Below are positions 5,694-6,921 of a stretch of 6,921 bases of DNA, piece by piece. Below the pieces are notes generated by a model. The model saw only the letters and a list, made by a program, of their open reading frames with translations, made no database searches and was not told where the DNA came from. Within the stretch, counting starts at the first letter, position 1; each line of letters starts with the position of its first letter. This DNA comes from Actinomycetota bacterium. Its GTDB lineage: Bacteria > Actinomycetota > Actinomycetes > Nanopelagicales > Nanopelagicaceae. Location: NCBI GenBank assembly GCA_009699795.1, contig WLNK01000051.1:1-6921 (forward strand), read 5' to 3'. Made by a program: the position numbers and the translations under genes.

Positions 5694-6443
5694 CTACTTC
5701 TTGCCCTGGTTGGCAACGGCTTCAATCGCAGCCTTTGCAGCCGCTGGATCTAAATACTCTCCACCTTTAACCGTCGGTTTGAAGTTTGAATCCAGTGTGT
5801 AAAGAAGCGGAATACCCGTTGGGATATTTAGCTCGGCAATATCAGCATCGTTAATTCCATCAAGGTGCTTAACAAGAGCGCGGAGTGAGTTTCCGTGAGC
5901 TGTCACAAGTACGCGCTTGCCAGCCTTAAGGTCCGGCACGATTGATTCTTGCCAATAAGGAATCATGCGAGCTACAACATCTTTTAGACATTCAGTGGCC
6001 GGCATAGCTGCGCCCAAATCGGCATAGCGCGCATCGTTTGCTTGGCTATACGTGTCGTTTGCATCAATCGGTGGAGGCGGAACATCGTAAGAACGACGCC
6101 ATAACTTGAATTGTTCTTCACCGTACTGGGCCAAAGTTTCTTTCTTATCCTTGCCCTGCAGCGCACCGTAATGGCGTTCGTTGAGGCGCCAAGAGCGGCG
6201 AACTGGAATCCAGTGGCGATCGCATGAATCAAGCGCTAACTGCGATGTGTGAATCGCACGGCGCAGGAGCGATGTGTGCACCACATCTGGCAACAATCCG
6301 CGCTCAGCCAAGAGCTTTCCACCGCGTGCTGCTTCGGCTTCACCGGTTGCAGAGAGGCGAACATCAACCCAGCCAGTGAAGAGGTTCTTTGCGTTCCATT
6401 CGGATTCGCCATGGCGCAACAAAATTAATTCGAAGTTAGACAT
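5694..6443 (-). CDS. gpmA: 2,3-bisphosphoglycerate-dependent phosphoglycerate mutase
   Basis: This glycolytic enzyme interconverts 3- and 2-phosphoglycerate in the cytoplasm through a phosphohistidine intermediate. At 249 residues it matches the usual dPGM length (E. coli 250). The active site includes LLRHGESEWN (8-17, with catalytic H11 and R10), FTGWVDVRLS (22-31), R62, the acid E89 in RLNERHYGALQG, and the second histidine H183 in VTAHGNSLRAL. A TTG at 6465-6467 would add eight residues and overlap mshA. The ATG at 6441-6443 is preferred because its product begins, like family members, a few residues before the RHG motif. No clear Shine-Dalgarno sequence precedes it. The gene lies 16 bases after mshA on the same strand, so cotranscription is likely. 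In mycobacteria a YbjN-like gene separates mshA from the gpm gene, but not here. The stop codon directly abuts that of the lpqE-like gene. Confidence 0.96.
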   Translation of the reverse strand: MSNFELILLRHGESEWNAKNLFTGWVDVRLSATGEAEAARGGKLLAERGLLPDVVHTSLLRRAIHTSQLALDSCDRHWIPVRRSWRLNERHYGALQGKDKKETLAQYGEEQFKLWRRSYDVPPPPIDANDTYSQANDARYADLGAAMPATECLKDVVARMIPYWQESIVPDLKAGKRVLVTAHGNSLRALVKHLDGINDADIAELNIPTGIPLLYTLDSNFKPTVKGGEYLDPAAAKAAIEAVANQGKK

Positions 6444-6459
6444 GGCTATATCTTGCCAG

Positions 6460-6921
6460 TTAACCAATTGATTTGCGAATACTTGCCTTATCGAATTTCA
6501 CGCGATCATAAATATCGAGAGTTCCGCGAGCTGTTGCATCCCAACCAAAATGTGAAGCATGTTCGATTGCGCCCATTGAAAGTAGTACTCGGCGTTGAGG
6601 TTCATTGAGCAAACGCACAATCACAGATGACCAAGCCTTTGGATCATGTCCGTCAACTAATACTCCAGAAATACCATCTGCCACTGCGGTGCGAAGTCCA
6701 CCCACTGCTGTTGCAACAACCGGTGTTCCACACGCTTGTGCCTCCAGTGCAACGAGTCCAAAACTCTCTGAATAACTTGGGACGCAAACTAAATCTGCAG
6801 CCCGATACCACTGCGGCAACTCTTCACGAGTGACTGGAAGTGAGAAACGAATAACATCTGAAATTCCAAGCCATGATGCTAAATCTTTTAGGCGTTCAAC
6901 TTCACCCGTGCCGGCGCCAGA
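6460..6921 (-). CDS. mshA: D-inositol-3-phosphate glycosyltransferase MshA, C-terminal part (cut by window edge)
   Basis: The last 153 residues of a GT4-type (GT-B fold) glycosyltransferase are present. The frame is open to the window edge, so the start lies beyond base 6921. MshA transfers N-acetylglucosamine from UDP-GlcNAc to inositol 3-phosphate, the first committed step of mycothiol synthesis, the thiol that replaces glutathione in actinobacteria. The visible part holds the donor-binding half: AADLVCVPSYSESFGLVALE (41-60 of this fragment) with the EX7E pair E52 and E60, then QACGTPVVATAVGG. This block is almost identical to the corresponding part of mycobacterial MshA, which distinguishes it from generic GT4 enzymes. 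The N-terminal acceptor-binding domain cannot be checked. A TTG at 6817-6819 lies inside the frame and is not the start. gpmA follows 16 bases downstream. Confidence 0.9.
   Translation of the reverse strand, partial: SGAGTGEVERLKDLASWLGISDVIRFSLPVTREELPQWYRAADLVCVPSYSESFGLVALEAQACGTPVVATAVGGLRTAVADGISGVLVDGHDPKAWSSVIVRLLNEPQRRVLLSMGAIEHASHFGWDATARGTLDIYDRVKFDKASIRKSIG

Noticed and set aside
6465..6467. TTG start giving gpmA eight extra residues
   Set aside because: It overlaps mshA, has no ribosome site, and would extend the protein beyond the family N terminus. The ATG at 6441-6443 gives the normal 249 residues.
6817..6819. TTG as start of a short 119-residue protein at the right edge
   Set aside because: The frame stays open upstream to the window edge and the upstream residues match MshA, so this is an internal leucine codon.

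Overview
The window looks like chromosomal DNA from a streamlined, moderately low-GC actinobacterium. Actinobacterial ancestry follows from CarD, which is nearly collinear with the mycobacterial protein, from MshA of the mycothiol pathway, from an LpqE-like lipoprotein divergent from carD, and from the basic N-terminal tail of RlmB. Three sequence lines counted by hand gave about 45-52% GC. Only about 233 of 6921 bases (3.4%) lie outside genes. This combination suggests a freshwater Nanopelagicales (acI)-type genome, but the lineage is an inference.

Layout, left to right: rlmB (minus, cut by the window edge), cysS (minus), a 97-bp divergent promoter region, amt and glnK (plus), ispDF fusion (minus), carD (minus), a second 97-bp divergent region, an lpqE-like lipoprotein gene (plus), gpmA (minus), and mshA (minus, cut by the right edge). 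All space is accounted for. There are no RNA genes, insertion sequences, CRISPR arrays or other mobile elements, and no non-coding stretch exceeds 97 bp.

The genes are housekeeping: transcription control (CarD), isoprenoid precursor synthesis (IspD-IspF of the MEP pathway), cysteinyl-tRNA synthesis, 23S rRNA methylation, ammonium uptake with its PII regulator, glycolysis (GpmA) and the first step of mycothiol synthesis (MshA). In Mycobacterium tuberculosis, carD-ispD-ispF-cysS-rlmB is one co-directional run (Rv3583c to Rv3579c), with lpqE (Rv3584) divergent from carD. That order is kept here with two changes: ispD and ispF are fused into one reading frame, and an oppositely oriented amt-glnK pair sits between ispF and cysS. 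cysS therefore needs its own promoter, and a leaderless-type one is visible.

No unknown biological system is evident. The points most worth a second look are the amt-glnK insertion, the ispDF fusion, a His-to-Glu change in the Amt pore (E176), four gene junctions with exactly zero bases between them, and small palindromes over or beside the promoters in the divergent regions.
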